Shown: positions 24,427 through 33,698, counted from the stretch's first letter. The stretch is DNA of 64,000 bases from Pseudosulfitobacter pseudonitzschiae (GCF_002222635.1 NZ_CP022417.1:186001-250000), one strand, 5' to 3'. Made by a program: numbers and translations. The notes: a model not told the origin generated them from the letters alone.

Positions 24427-25452
24427 GTGAAATCCCGAACGACCGAGATCCAGCGTCCCCAGCTTGCAGACGTGGCCGACCGCGCGGGCGTGTCGCTTGC
24501 GACCGTTGATCGGGTGATCAACCGGCGCAAGGGAGTCAAGGACCGCACGCGCCGTCATATTCTGGACGTTGCCCGTGACATGGGCTTTCTCAGTGCCGAG
24601 GATGCGGAACTGTATGGTGCGGTGCGACCGCTGAATGTCACCGTGCTGCTGCCTGCGGGCACCAATCCCTATCTTCGGCTGTTGGGCGCGCGCGTAAAAG
24701 GGCGCATCGGCCAGTCTGGCGTTAATGATCCGTTTCTGCGGTGCTTTTTTATCGAGAGTTTCAATGCCGCCGCACTGGTCAAGGCGCTGCACAAGAATGC
24801 GGACTGGTCGGACGGGATCATTTTTTTCGCCATCGAACATCCCGAGGTGCGCGATGCCGCCGCCGAAATCGCGGCGTCGGGAACCCGTCTGGTCACGATT
24901 GTCTCGGACCTGGGGAACAGCCCTGAGGTCAGCCATTTAGGATTGGACAACAGGGCGGTGGGCCGTACTGCGGGGCTGTTGATTGGACGGCTTGCCAAAA
25001 CCACGACGGGGTCTGTGGCGCTTGTTGCGGGCTCGCGGCACTATCGGGCACATTCAGAGCGCGAAGCGGGCTTTCTGAGTATTCTGGACGAGATGTTCCC
25101 CGATTTGCGGGTTGTGGGGATGCGCGAAGGCCACGATGACGCCGCCGAGAATTACCGGCATGCGCTGGATCTGTTCGAGCAGGTTCCCGATCTTGTCGGA
25201 ATCTACAACGTGGGCGGATCGTCCGGCGGGATCACCCGCGCCATTTGCGAAAGACAGCGCGAGGAACTGGTGTTCATCGGGCATGGCCTGACGCCAGACA
25301 CCCGTCGCGCGATGCTGGACGGCACAGTCGATGCCATCTTTGATCTGGACCCTGACACGTTGATCGACAGGGCCATCCAACTTCTGTCCCTGCCGGTCTG
25401 TAGGCCCCGACCGCTCAAGCTTGATATCTATTTTCGCGAAAATCTGCCATAG
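24427..25452 (+). CDS. LacI-family transcriptional regulator
   Basis: 341-aa repressor. The LacI helix-turn-helix PQLADVADRAGVSLATVDRV is followed by NRRKGVKDRTRRHILDVARD. The ligand domain is a periplasmic-binding-protein type 1 fold (LNVTVLLPAGTNPYLRLLGA; LGLDNRAVGRTAGLLIGRLA; YNVGGSSGGITRAICERQRE), resembling sugar-sensing members. Start is a GTG at 24427; no ATG in frame nearby. Divergent from the TRAP operon and the obvious regulator of it. Confidence 0.88.
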   Translation: MKSRTTEIQRPQLADVADRAGVSLATVDRVINRRKGVKDRTRRHILDVARDMGFLSAEDAELYGAVRPLNVTVLLPAGTNPYLRLLGARVKGRIGQSGVNDPFLRCFFIESFNAAALVKALHKNADWSDGIIFFAIEHPEVRDAAAEIAASGTRLVTIVSDLGNSPEVSHLGLDNRAVGRTAGLLIGRLAKTTTGSVALVAGSRHYRAHSEREAGFLSILDEMFPDLRVVGMREGHDDAAENYRHALDLFEQVPDLVGIYNVGGSSGGITRAICERQREELVFIGHGLTPDTRRAMLDGTVDAIFDLDPDTLIDRAIQLLSLPVCRPRPLKLDIYFRENLP

Positions 25453-25727
25453 GGTGCGGTGGATGTAGGCGGCTTGGTCCCTTATCAGATGGAGATCGCA
25501 CCGTGTGAATACCCCTCTCGTGCAATCCGGTGCGGGATGGCCTTGCTTGGGTGCCGGAGATTTGTGCCGAGGTTTCCGGATGCCGGGTTGTAGTCGTGTT
25601 CAGGTCAGAGCCCTGTCCAAAAACATTGAAATTCTGGAAAGCGTTCTTGGATCCAAGCAGGTCGCATCCGCGAAGTTTGAAACGATACCGGCACAGTAGA
25701 TTAACGGGTGTCCTCAGCATTGGTGCG
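25453..25727. other. 275-bp gap without a convincing gene
   Basis: Lies between lacI and a convergent tetR gene. A 64-codon frame (25505-25699) ending NIEILESVLGSKQVASAKFE might be the tail of a lost gene, but I do not recognise it and it has no good start. No clear terminator hairpin with a T-tract was seen. Confidence 0.4.
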
Positions 25728-26423
25728 CTATGGCAGTAGGCCACGCATCAGGGGGTCAACCATCGCCCGTGCCAGTTGTCCGCGGCTTTTGATGGTGTCC
25801 TTTGCGGTGGGGCGATACCAGAAAATCGACCATTGCAGCCCGCCCAAAAGCACTTTGGCGGTGACTGCGATATCGGTTTTGCGCAGTGATCCGTCCGCGA
25901 CACCTGCCGCCAGCACTTCTTTGAAATGGGTCTCGAAACGGTCGCGCTCGTCGATCAGGCTTTGTACTGTCTCGCGTTGTGCGGGTGTTGTCTTGCCAAA
26001 ACGGTGGACCTGCACACCCTGCGCAACTACGTTTTCATAGGTGTGGTATTTCAACAAGGCGTTGGCATGTGCCAGCAGCATAGCCTCAAGGCGGGCGGCG
26101 GCTGTGCTCTGGATCTCAAGCGCCGGTGCGAGGGCGCGAAAAAGGTAATCCATGCCCACGCGATGCACATCAAAGAACAGGTCGGTTTTCGAACTGTAGT
26201 AGTGATAGATATGGCCCTTGGTGCTGTCGAGACGACGGGCCACGTCATCAATCGAGGTGGCATGGTAGCCGCGCTCCATAAAGCAGTTGGCGGCGCTCTC
26301 GATGATTTCGTCTTTGCGCCGCGCCTTGTTGCGCTTGCGCTGGGTGGGGCGCAGTTCCCCCGCATTGCCCATGGTCGGTTTGTCCACCTTCGCCTTCTCC
26401 TTGTTCGGTCGCGAAAAACCCAT
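25728..26423 (-). CDS. TetR-family regulator of the Liv-type operon
   Basis: About 231 aa from ATG 26423 (ATG 26372 is also possible; the frame is open further to 26645 but through the promoter region). The N-terminal helix-turn-helix reads IIESAANCFMERGYHATSID, then DVARRLDSTKGHIYHYYSSK. The C-terminal ligand domain is a general AcrR type. Before the start a basic, Lys-rich segment (PTQRKRNKARRKDEI) is seen. Divergent from the ABC operon. Two near-identical dyads, one over the ABC promoter (26578) and one before the SDR gene (31366), are likely its operators. Confidence 0.82.
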   Translation of the reverse strand: MGFSRPNKEKAKVDKPTMGNAGELRPTQRKRNKARRKDEIIESAANCFMERGYHATSIDDVARRLDSTKGHIYHYYSSKTDLFFDVHRVGMDYLFRALAPALEIQSTAAARLEAMLLAHANALLKYHTYENVVAQGVQVHRFGKTTPAQRETVQSLIDERDRFETHFKEVLAAGVADGSLRKTDIAVTAKVLLGGLQWSIFWYRPTAKDTIKSRGQLARAMVDPLMRGLLP

Positions 26424-26549
26424 ATTAGCCGTTCGGTGGCACCCACCGCAACGGCCCTGAAAGTGCCATGACCAGCGCACATAAAACGTGCAAATTTCCC
26501 GGTTGCCCGCGTGCATTATACGATAGGCGGTTGGTCCGGGAATGAAGCG

Positions 26550-26598
26550 TTGACACAGTTCCCAATACCATCCTAGAAACCTACTTGGTAGTATGTTA
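26550..26598 (+). promoter_or_regulatory. Promoter and TetR operator for the Liv-type operon
   Basis: TTGACA (26550-26555) with a TAGAAA-like -10 at 26574-26579 gives an acceptable sigma-70-type promoter. Overlapping its downstream side, 26578-26597 read on the minus strand is AACATACTACCAAGTAGGTT, with CTAC-CAA-GTAG as a perfect dyad. The same sequence, 16 of 20 identical, recurs at 31366-31385. The placement over the start region fits repression by the divergent TetR protein. Confidence 0.55.
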
Positions 26599-26666
26599 TC
26601 GGGCGGTGCGGAACTCCGGACTACGCCCCGGACAGGTGCTGCCACAGGGGAGGGGAACGACCATCC

Positions 26667-27407
26667 ATGCTAGAAGCGCGCGGATTGACGAAGGAATTTA
26701 ATGGCTTTCTGGCTGTGCGTGATGTCGACCTGACAGTCGAGCGCGGAACGATTCATGCCCTAATCGGGCCGAACGGTGCTGGAAAAACGACCTGTTTCAA
26801 CCTTCTGACCAAGTTTTTGCGCCCGACGTCGGGCAAGATCACCTATGACGGGCGCGATATCACTGCGATGTCGCCCACAGATATCGCGCGGCTTGGGCTG
26901 GTGCGCTCTTTCCAGATTTCTGCCGTATTTGGCGAGATGACCGTGCTGGAAAATGTCCGCGTTGCGCTTCAGCGGCAGCGGGGCGAAAGCTATGATTTTT
27001 GGCGTTCTGACCGCACCTTGAACCAGTTCGACGGCGATGCGCGGCGCTATATCGACGACGTGGGACTCTCCGAGTTTGTCGATCATCGGGCGGCGGAACT
27101 TTCCTATGGACGCAAGCGGGCGCTCGAGATCGCGACGACACTGGCGCTTGAACCCAAAATGTTGTTGCTCGACGAGCCGATGGCCGGAATGGCGCAGCAG
27201 GATGTGGAACTGATTTCGGTGCTGATCCGGCGCATTTCGGAGGGGCGGACCATTTTGATGGTGGAACACAATCTTTCGGTGGTGGCCGATCTTTCGGACA
27301 AGATCACGGTGCTGGCCCAAGGCGAAGTTCTGGAAGAGGGCGATTACGAGACAGTCTCGAAGTCGCCGAAGGTGATCGAGGCCTATATCGGAGTTGACCA
27401 TGAGTGA
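26667..27407 (+). CDS. Branched-chain-amino-acid-type ABC ATPase (LivG-like)
   Basis: 246-aa ATPase. Walker A IGPNGAGKTTCFNLLTKF, the LivG-type IARLGLVRSFQISAVF Q-loop region, signature ELSYGRKRALEIATTLALEP (Tyr-Gly in place of Gly-Gly, common in LivG), Walker B LLLDEPMAGM, H-switch MVEHNLSVVADLSD. First gene of a five-gene uptake operon; stop overlaps livF start. Liv-type transporters handle amino acids, urea, amides, aromatic acids and other compounds, so the name does not define the substrate. Confidence 0.9.
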   Translation: MLEARGLTKEFNGFLAVRDVDLTVERGTIHALIGPNGAGKTTCFNLLTKFLRPTSGKITYDGRDITAMSPTDIARLGLVRSFQISAVFGEMTVLENVRVALQRQRGESYDFWRSDRTLNQFDGDARRYIDDVGLSEFVDHRAAELSYGRKRALEIATTLALEPKMLLLDEPMAGMAQQDVELISVLIRRISEGRTILMVEHNLSVVADLSDKITVLAQGEVLEEGDYETVSKSPKVIEAYIGVDHE

Positions 27408-28152
27408 GACGGTGTTGATCGCCAGTGCCTCTACCGATGTGCCGCACAGCGGGACGCCCGCCCTGACTGTGCGCGACCTTGAGGCGTGGTATGGCGAGAG
27501 TCATGTGCTGCATGGTGTAAATTTCGAGGTCTGGCCCGGCGAGGTCGTGACCCTGCTTGGGCGCAACGGTGCGGGCAAGACGACGACGATCCGCGCGATC
27601 ATGGGCATGATTGGCCGCCGCGCCGGTTCGGTGAAGGTCGGCGAAACCGAAACCATCAACATGGAGCCGCGCCATATTGCGCGGCTTGGCAATGCCATTT
27701 GCCCCGAGGAGCGCGGCATATTTGCGTCGCTTTCGGTGGAAGAAAATCTGATGCTACCGCCGAAGATCGCAGAAGGCGGGCTGACGCTGGGGCGCATCTA
27801 TGATCTGTTCCCAAATCTGAAGGACCGGCGCCGCAGCCAAGGCACAAAGCTTTCTGGTGGCGAACAGCAGATGCTGGCGATTGCGCGCATCCTGCGCACA
27901 GGTGCCAAGCTGCTGTTGCTGGACGAGCCGACGGAAGGGCTGGCTCCGGTGATCGTGCAGCAGATCGGTCGCACCATCGCCGCGCTGAAGCAAGAAGGCT
28001 TTACGATCGTTCTGGTGGAGCAGAACTTTCGCTTTGCCGCCTCGGTTGCAAACCGCCACATGGTGATCGACCAAGGCAAGGTCGTGGACATGATCCCGAA
28101 CGAGGATCTGGAGGCAAATATCGACAAGCTGCACGCCTATCTGGGCGTGTAA
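27400..28152 (+). CDS. Branched-chain-amino-acid-type ABC ATPase (LivF-like)
   Basis: 250-aa ATPase. Walker A LLGRNGAGKTTTIRAIMGM, Q-loop region CPEERGIFASLSVEENL (LivF pattern), signature KLSGGEQQMLAIARIL, Walker B LLLDEPTEGLAPVIVQ, H-switch LVEQNFRFAASVAN. Start at ATG 27400 has GGAG 6 bp upstream and overlaps the livG end by 8 bp; an in-frame TTG six bases earlier is less likely. Pairs with LivG to drive the LivH/LivM permease. Confidence 0.9.
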   Translation: MSETVLIASASTDVPHSGTPALTVRDLEAWYGESHVLHGVNFEVWPGEVVTLLGRNGAGKTTTIRAIMGMIGRRAGSVKVGETETINMEPRHIARLGNAICPEERGIFASLSVEENLMLPPKIAEGGLTLGRIYDLFPNLKDRRRSQGTKLSGGEQQMLAIARILRTGAKLLLLDEPTEGLAPVIVQQIGRTIAALKQEGFTIVLVEQNFRFAASVANRHMVIDQGKVVDMIPNEDLEANIDKLHAYLGV

Positions 28153-28206
28153 AAAATCTGCAACCGGCGCCAGCGCAAGCTGGGCGTCATTTCTGGGAGG
28201 AAAAAC

Positions 28207-29406
28207 ATGGTACGCACATTGGCACTTTCAACAGTCGCAAGTATCGCGCTGGCGCTGCCAGCTCAGGCTTTCGACATCAAGATCGGGGTTCTGAACGACC
28301 GTTCGGGCACCTATGCCGACTTGGCCGGTGAGGGTTCGGTCGTGGCGGTGAGGATGGCGATCGAAGATTTCGACGCCGCGGGTAAGGGGATCAACGTCGA
28401 GGTGATCTCGGCGGATCACCAGAACAAGCCTGACATCGCTTCGACCATTGCACGGCAGTGGTACGATCAGGACGGGGTGGATGTGATCATGGATCTGCCG
28501 ACATCGTCCACCGCGCTTGCCGTCGCAGGGATCACTGCCGAGATGGGCGGGATCATGTTGAACTCGGGCGCCGCCACTTCGGACCTGACTGGTGAGGCTT
28601 GCGAAGAGACCACGGTTCACTGGACCTATGACACCGCTGCGCTGGCGAACGGAACCGCCAAGGCGGTGACGCAAAGCGGTGGCGACACGTGGTTCTTTCT
28701 GACTGCGGATTACGCCTTTGGTCACGCGCTTGAGCGTGACGCAACGCAGGTGATCGAGGCCAATGGCGGCACGGTTGTCGGTTCGGTCGCGCATCCCTTT
28801 CCGGGGACCGACTTCAGTTCGTTCATTCTTCAGGCCCAGGCCAGCGGCGCCAAGGTGATTGGCCTTGCCAATGCCGGTTCGGATACGGTGAACTCGATCA
28901 AACAATCGTCTGAGTTTGGCGTAACGCAGGCGGGCCAGTCGCTGGCCTCTCTGCTGATGTTCCTGACCGACGTGCACTCGCTGGGCGCGCAGACTGCGCA
29001 GGGGCTGGTGCTGACCGAGGCGTTCTATTGGGATCTTAACGACGAAACCCGCGAATGGTCTGCCCGCTTCGAAGAGAAGATGGGCGCGAAGCCAACTATG
29101 GTGCAGGCGGGCAACTACGCCGCAGCGCTGCACTATCTCAAGGCAGTCGAGGCATTGGGCTCGGCCGATGACAACATTGCTGTGGTCGAGAAGATGAAGG
29201 AAATGCCAACCTCTGATCCTCTATTCGGCGAAGGCTATGTCCGCAAGGATGGCCGGGTGATCCACGACATGTACCTTTTCGAGGTGAAAACCCCGGAAGA
29301 AAGCACCGGCGAATGGGATCTGTATAAAACACTGGCCACGATCCCAGGAGAAGAAGCGTTTCGTGCGCTTGAGGATGGCGGCTGTGAATTTGCGATGAGC
29401 GAATAA
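28207..29406 (+). CDS. ABC transporter periplasmic binding protein (LivK/amide-type)
   Basis: 399-aa receptor with a Sec signal (MVRTLALSTVASIALALPAQ, cut after QA). The mature chain starts FDIKIGVLNDRSGTYADLAG and has the type-1 periplasmic fold (VISADHQNKPDIASTIARQW; GGIMLNSGAATSDLTGE; DTWFFLTADYAFGHALERDA). Strong GGGAGG upstream. It is longer than classical LivK and closer to receptors for aromatic or other organic compounds. Substrate unknown; presumably what the SDR and monooxygenase act on. Confidence 0.88.
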   Translation: MVRTLALSTVASIALALPAQAFDIKIGVLNDRSGTYADLAGEGSVVAVRMAIEDFDAAGKGINVEVISADHQNKPDIASTIARQWYDQDGVDVIMDLPTSSTALAVAGITAEMGGIMLNSGAATSDLTGEACEETTVHWTYDTAALANGTAKAVTQSGGDTWFFLTADYAFGHALERDATQVIEANGGTVVGSVAHPFPGTDFSSFILQAQASGAKVIGLANAGSDTVNSIKQSSEFGVTQAGQSLASLLMFLTDVHSLGAQTAQGLVLTEAFYWDLNDETREWSARFEEKMGAKPTMVQAGNYAAALHYLKAVEALGSADDNIAVVEKMKEMPTSDPLFGEGYVRKDGRVIHDMYLFEVKTPEESTGEWDLYKTLATIPGEEAFRALEDGGCEFAMSE

Positions 29407-29472
29407 GTCCAGAGAAACACAGGGCGGCGCGGTGCGGATCGCGCTGCCGGCAATGGCCAAGGGGCTCTCCAA

Positions 29473-30357
29473 ATGGATATTTTCGGGATACCGGTGCAGG
29501 TTCTGTTCGGCCAGTTGCTGATCGGGCTGATCAACGGGTCGTTCTACGCGGTATTGTCGCTGGGGCTGGCTGTGATCTTCGGGTTGCTGAACATCATCAA
29601 CTTTACCCACGGCGCGCAATACATGATGGGTGCGTTCGTGGCGTGGATGATGCTGAACTATCTCGGCGTAAATTACTGGTTCGCTCTGGTGCTTGCGCCG
29701 CTGGTGGTGGGCGCCTTCGGGATGCTCGCAGAGCGGCTGATGCTTGCCCGCCTCTACAAGCTTGATCACCTTTACGGGTTGCTCCTGACATTCGGCCTTG
29801 CGCTGATCATTCAGGGGCTTTTCCGGAACTACTATGGTATTTCGGGCCTGCCCTATACCATCCCACCCGCGTTGAGCGGGGGGCAGAATCTGGGCTTTAT
29901 GTTCCTGCCAAACTACCGTGCATGGGTGATTGTGGTGTCGGTTGTGGTGTGCTTTGGCACATGGTTCATGATCGAGAAAACGAAATTGGGCGCCTATCTG
30001 CGTGCCGCGACCGAAAATCCGGAACTTGTCGGTGCCTTTGGCATCAACGTGCCGCGCATGGTGACGCTGACCTATGGTTTTGGTGCCGCGCTGGCGGGTC
30101 TGGCGGGTGTGCTGGCCGCGCCGATCTATTCGGTAAATCCCAACATGGGTGCCGATCTTATTATCCTTGTTTTTGCCGTGGTCGTGATTGGCGGCATGGG
30201 TTCGATCATCGGGGCGATCCTGACAGGGTTTGGCCTTGGCATCATTGAGGGGCTTACGCGTGTGGTCTACCCGGAAGGCTCGTCAGTGGTGATTTTTGTA
30301 ATAATGGCGATCGTGCTGCTGGTGAAACCTGAAGGTTTGTTCGGGAGGCAAGCATGA
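29473..30357 (+). CDS. Branched-chain-amino-acid-type ABC permease (LivH-like)
   Basis: 294-aa inner-membrane permease with about eight hydrophobic segments. Family sequences: GLINGSFYAVLSLGLAVIFG, INFTHGAQYMMGAFVAWMML, the EAA-like ATENPELVGAFGINVPRMV, and IGGMGSIIGAILTGFGLGI. Stop overlaps livM start by 4 bp. Confidence 0.92.
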   Translation: MDIFGIPVQVLFGQLLIGLINGSFYAVLSLGLAVIFGLLNIINFTHGAQYMMGAFVAWMMLNYLGVNYWFALVLAPLVVGAFGMLAERLMLARLYKLDHLYGLLLTFGLALIIQGLFRNYYGISGLPYTIPPALSGGQNLGFMFLPNYRAWVIVVSVVVCFGTWFMIEKTKLGAYLRAATENPELVGAFGINVPRMVTLTYGFGAALAGLAGVLAAPIYSVNPNMGADLIILVFAVVVIGGMGSIIGAILTGFGLGIIEGLTRVVYPEGSSVVIFVIMAIVLLVKPEGLFGRQA

Positions 30358-31343
30358 CCATGACAACGGACAACGATACTGGTGCCACCCCTGTGACCAC
30401 CACTGCGCAGCGCACGGGAACCCCGCGCCACCATCTGATCCTGTTCACCCTGCTTCTGGCTTTGCTCGTTGTGCTGCCGTGGCTGGTTTATCCGGTGTTT
30501 GCGATGAAGGTGATGTGCTTTGCGCTCTTTGCCTGTGCCTTCAACTTGCTGCTTGGCTTTGGCGGATTGCTCAGTTTTGGACACGCGGCCTTTTTCGGTT
30601 CTGCCAGTTATGTTGCTGCCCATGCCGCAAAGGTCTGGGGGCTGACGCCCGAACTTTCGATTTTGTCGGGCACTGCGGTGGCCGCCGCGTTGGGACTGTT
30701 GATCGGGGCGCTTTCGATCCGGCGGCAGGGGATCTATTTTGCGATGGTCACGCTGGCCTTTGCGCAGATGGTTTATTTCTTTGCACTTCAGGCCGAGTTT
30801 ACTGGCGGGGAGGACGGAATCCAGTCGGTGCCGCGCAATGCGCTGTTTGGCATCTTCAGCTTGGCTGACAATATGGCGCTTTACTGGCTGGTGCTTGTTA
30901 TCACCTTTGGTGGGATATTGTTCCTTTACAGGGTCACACATTCGCCCTTTGGGCATGTGCTGAAGGCCATTCGCCAGAACGAGGCGCGGGCCGTCTCGCT
31001 GGGCTATAACGTGAACCGCTATAAGCTGACGGTTTTTGTGATCTCGGCCACCTTTGCCGGGCTGGCGGGGGCGACCAAAAGTCAGGTGTTCCAGCTTGCC
31101 TCGTTGACGGATGTGCATTGGTCGATGTCGGGCGAGGTGGTGTTGATGACGCTGCTTGGTGGCATGGGCACAATCTTTGGTCCGATTGTGGGTGCGGCGA
31201 TCATCGTGACGATGCAAAACTATCTTGCTGGTTTTGGCGCATGGGTCACGGTGATTCAGGGCGTGATCTTTGTGATTGGGGTACTTTTGTTCCGCGAAGG
31301 GATCGTCGGCATCCTGGCAAAATGGTTCAAGAAACCTCTCTAG
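30354..31343 (+). CDS. Branched-chain-amino-acid-type ABC permease (LivM-like)
   Basis: 329-aa permease with about nine hydrophobic segments after a polar 25-residue N-terminus. LivM signatures: FNLLLGFGGLLSFGHAAFFG, the cytoplasmic loop IRQNEARAVSLGYNVNRYKL, and LLGGMGTIFGPIVGAAIIV. Completes the uptake system with the two ATPases, LivH-like permease and binding protein. Confidence 0.92.
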   Translation: MTMTTDNDTGATPVTTTAQRTGTPRHHLILFTLLLALLVVLPWLVYPVFAMKVMCFALFACAFNLLLGFGGLLSFGHAAFFGSASYVAAHAAKVWGLTPELSILSGTAVAAALGLLIGALSIRRQGIYFAMVTLAFAQMVYFFALQAEFTGGEDGIQSVPRNALFGIFSLADNMALYWLVLVITFGGILFLYRVTHSPFGHVLKAIRQNEARAVSLGYNVNRYKLTVFVISATFAGLAGATKSQVFQLASLTDVHWSMSGEVVLMTLLGGMGTIFGPIVGAAIIVTMQNYLAGFGAWVTVIQGVIFVIGVLLFREGIVGILAKWFKKPL

Positions 31344-31365
31344 GGGGAGGTGACTTTTTCACAAA

Positions 31366-31389
31366 AACATACGACTTAGTAGGATGTTT
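31366..31389. promoter_or_regulatory. Second TetR-type operator, upstream of the SDR gene
   Basis: AACATACGACTTAGTAGGAT (31366-31385) matches 16 of 20 positions of the site at 26578-26597 (read on the minus strand). It lies 21 to 40 bp before the SDR start codon, in the only gap of the operon after livM. This suggests a separate promoter under the same TetR regulator. Confidence 0.6.
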
Positions 31390-31405
31390 AGAAGATGCTG
31401 AAGAT

Positions 31406-32362
31406 ATGATCCATGTTCTGATCACGGGTGCAGGAGGCTTTTTGGGCCAACGGCTGGTCTCGTCCTTGCTGGCGCAGGGACGGTTGGGGGGACAGGCGAT
31501 TGGCCGGATCACACTGGCAGACCGACGGCTGCCGGAGTTGCCAAATGCCAAAGGTGTGGAAATTGTAGGGCGCGAGGGTGATCTATCGGATCGAGCATAT
31601 CTGGCCGCGTTGGTTGCCGATGGCTTTGACGCCCTGTTTCATTTCGCCTCTCTTTTGACCATTGAGGCCGAGCAGAACTCCGGCCTTGCGTGGGACGTCA
31701 GTGTGGAGTCGTTGCGGTATCTGATCGAAACGGCAGAGGGTGCGCCAAAGGTGATCTATGCCTCGTCGATCGCCATTTTCGGTGGCGCACTGCCCGAAGA
31801 GGTGGGTGACGACGTCGTTCCGCTGCCGCAGACAACCTATGGCACCCAGAAGGCAATTTGCGAGTTGTTAATTGCCGATCATTCCCGCCTTGGACGGATT
31901 GACGGGTGCTGTCTGCGCCTGCCCATTGTGGTCACGCGGCCCGGCGCCCCTGCTGCTGCCATTTCTGACCGTGTCGCCGGCATCCTGCGCGAGCCGTTGA
32001 CGGGACACGACCTTGCCGCCCCGCTCGCGCCGGAAACGCCGGTGCCCATCGTCTCTGCCGGTGCTGCCATCTCGGCCTTTCTCACGTTGGTCGACCTACC
32101 TGCCGAAGCGCTGCCGCCCAAGCGGGCGTTCAACCTGCCCGCCCTGACCGTAACCGTCGCAGAGATGGTTGCCGCAGGTGTTCGCAAGGGGGCAAAGGGC
32201 GCAGTGACCTATGCCCCCGATACGCAAGTACAGCGGATTGTCGATGGTTGGCCCCGTCGCTTTACTTCGGTTGCCGCTGCGCGGCTGGGGATCGGGCCGG
32301 ACACGGATATCGAGGCGGTGATTGATGATTTTCAGAGCCAGAAGGAAAGCCACAATGGCTGA
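31406..32362 (+). CDS. NAD-dependent epimerase/dehydratase-family enzyme, D-erythronate-dehydrogenase-like
   Basis: 318-aa extended SDR. Rossmann motif VLITGAGGFLGQRLVSSLL at the N-terminus; catalytic Ser in IYASSIAIFGG and Tyr-Lys in TYGTQKAICELLIADHSRLG. The latter stretch and LRLPIVVTRPGAP are typical of DenD (D-erythronate dehydrogenase), which makes 3-oxo acids. The open frame runs back into livM, but ATG 31406 precedes the conserved Rossmann strand. Overlaps the monooxygenase gene by 8 bp. The true substrate is probably the compound brought in by the ABC system. Confidence 0.82.
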   Translation: MIHVLITGAGGFLGQRLVSSLLAQGRLGGQAIGRITLADRRLPELPNAKGVEIVGREGDLSDRAYLAALVADGFDALFHFASLLTIEAEQNSGLAWDVSVESLRYLIETAEGAPKVIYASSIAIFGGALPEEVGDDVVPLPQTTYGTQKAICELLIADHSRLGRIDGCCLRLPIVVTRPGAPAAAISDRVAGILREPLTGHDLAAPLAPETPVPIVSAGAAISAFLTLVDLPAEALPPKRAFNLPALTVTVAEMVAAGVRKGAKGAVTYAPDTQVQRIVDGWPRRFTSVAAARLGIGPDTDIEAVIDDFQSQKESHNG

Positions 32363-33698
32363 AACAGTGACCCCGACGCACGCAGTGTCAGCCGCGGAAA
32401 AACAGGCCGATATTTGTATCATCGGCGCCGGTTCCTCGGGGATGACAGTGGCCAAGTCGCTTCAGGAACGGGGGCTAGCGGTGCAGGTCTTTGAGAAGGG
32501 TTCGGACATTGGGGGCATGTGGCGGTACGAGAACGACAACGGGCAAAGCTCGTGTTACGCCTCGCTGCATATTGATACCTCGCGGCCCAACCTAGGCTAT
32601 AGCGACTTTCCGCTTGATGAAACGCTGCCGGACTTTCCAAGCCACCGCCAGTTTCTTGCCCATCTGGAACGATATGCCGACCATTTCGGGCTGCGCAAAC
32701 TGGTGCGTTTTCGCACCGAGGTGGCAGAGGTTATTCCCAAAGATGGCCGTTTTGACGTGCGGCTTGCTACGGGTGAGGTGCTGAATTTCGGCACGGTGAT
32801 TGTTGCCAACGGCCATCTTGCAGACCCGCAGATGCCTGACTTTTCCGGCAGCTTTAATGGGCCGGTGATCCATTCGCACCACTACCGCAACGCCGACCCC
32901 TATGAGGGCAAGCGGGTGATGGTGGTGGGGCTGGGCAACTCGGCGGTGGATATCGCCGTGGATATCGCGCGACGGACAGAGCATGTTTTTGTGTCCACGC
33001 GGCGCAGTGGCTGGGTGATACCGAAATATCTTTGGGGCATTCCGATTGACCAGGTGTCGGCCGGACTGTCGCGCCGTTTACGGTTGCCGACAAAGACGAC
33101 CCGGCTGGTGATGTCATGGCTTATCAGGCTGGGTGTGGGTGACCAGCGCCGCTTTAATCTGCCGCGCCCCGCGCATCCGATGTGGCGCGAACATGCGACT
33201 CTGAGCCAAGAACTTTTGCCGTACATCGGTCATGGCTACATCAGTGTGAAGCCCAACGTGAAAGAGCTGCGCGGTGACAGCGTGGCCTTTGCCGACGGCA
33301 GTACGGAAAAGCTGGACGCGATCATTTTTGCGACGGGCTACAAGATCACCTTTCCCTTTTTGCCAGAGACAGTTTTTGATCCGGCGCAAGAAGTGGGTGC
33401 GCTTTATCGGCGGATGGTTTCACTCAAATATCCCGGATTGATCTTTGCCGGATTGGTACAGCCAGTTGGCCCGACGATTCCGCTGGTGGAAATTCAGGGC
33501 AAGTGGATCGCCGCCTATCTTTCTGGCGCGATGAGAATGCCCGATCGGGCGGCCCGGACAGAAGAGATCGAGCGGCACCAGCAGGTTCAGCGCAAGACCT
33601 ATCTTGATAGCAAGCGTTATGTGCTTGAGGTGGATTTCAAGACATTCTCGGGCCAGATGCGTCGTGATATGGCTGCGGGGAAAGCAGGTAAGGCTTGA
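32355..33698 (+). CDS. Flavin-containing monooxygenase (FMO/Baeyer-Villiger-like)
   Basis: 447-aa flavoprotein. FAD-binding ICIIGAGSSGMTVAKSL with VFEKGSDIGGMW; FMO-type identifier FNGPVIHSHHYR (F-x-G-x3-H-x3-Y); NADP-binding VMVVGLGNSAVDIAVDIARR; and ATGYKITFPFL near residue 330. It differs from trimethylamine monooxygenase at the N-terminus and is nearer the FMO group with hydrophobic or ketone substrates. Start ATG 32355 has AAGGAAAG upstream. Last gene of the TetR-controlled unit. Substrate unknown. Confidence 0.85.
   Translation: MAETVTPTHAVSAAEKQADICIIGAGSSGMTVAKSLQERGLAVQVFEKGSDIGGMWRYENDNGQSSCYASLHIDTSRPNLGYSDFPLDETLPDFPSHRQFLAHLERYADHFGLRKLVRFRTEVAEVIPKDGRFDVRLATGEVLNFGTVIVANGHLADPQMPDFSGSFNGPVIHSHHYRNADPYEGKRVMVVGLGNSAVDIAVDIARRTEHVFVSTRRSGWVIPKYLWGIPIDQVSAGLSRRLRLPTKTTRLVMSWLIRLGVGDQRRFNLPRPAHPMWREHATLSQELLPYIGHGYISVKPNVKELRGDSVAFADGSTEKLDAIIFATGYKITFPFLPETVFDPAQEVGALYRRMVSLKYPGLIFAGLVQPVGPTIPLVEIQGKWIAAYLSGAMRMPDRAARTEEIERHQQVQRKTYLDSKRYVLEVDFKTFSGQMRRDMAAGKAGKA

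Noticed and set aside
25505-25699. 64-codon plus frame between lacI and tetR
   Set aside because: No start signal and unknown sequence; kept only as a note in the gap entry.
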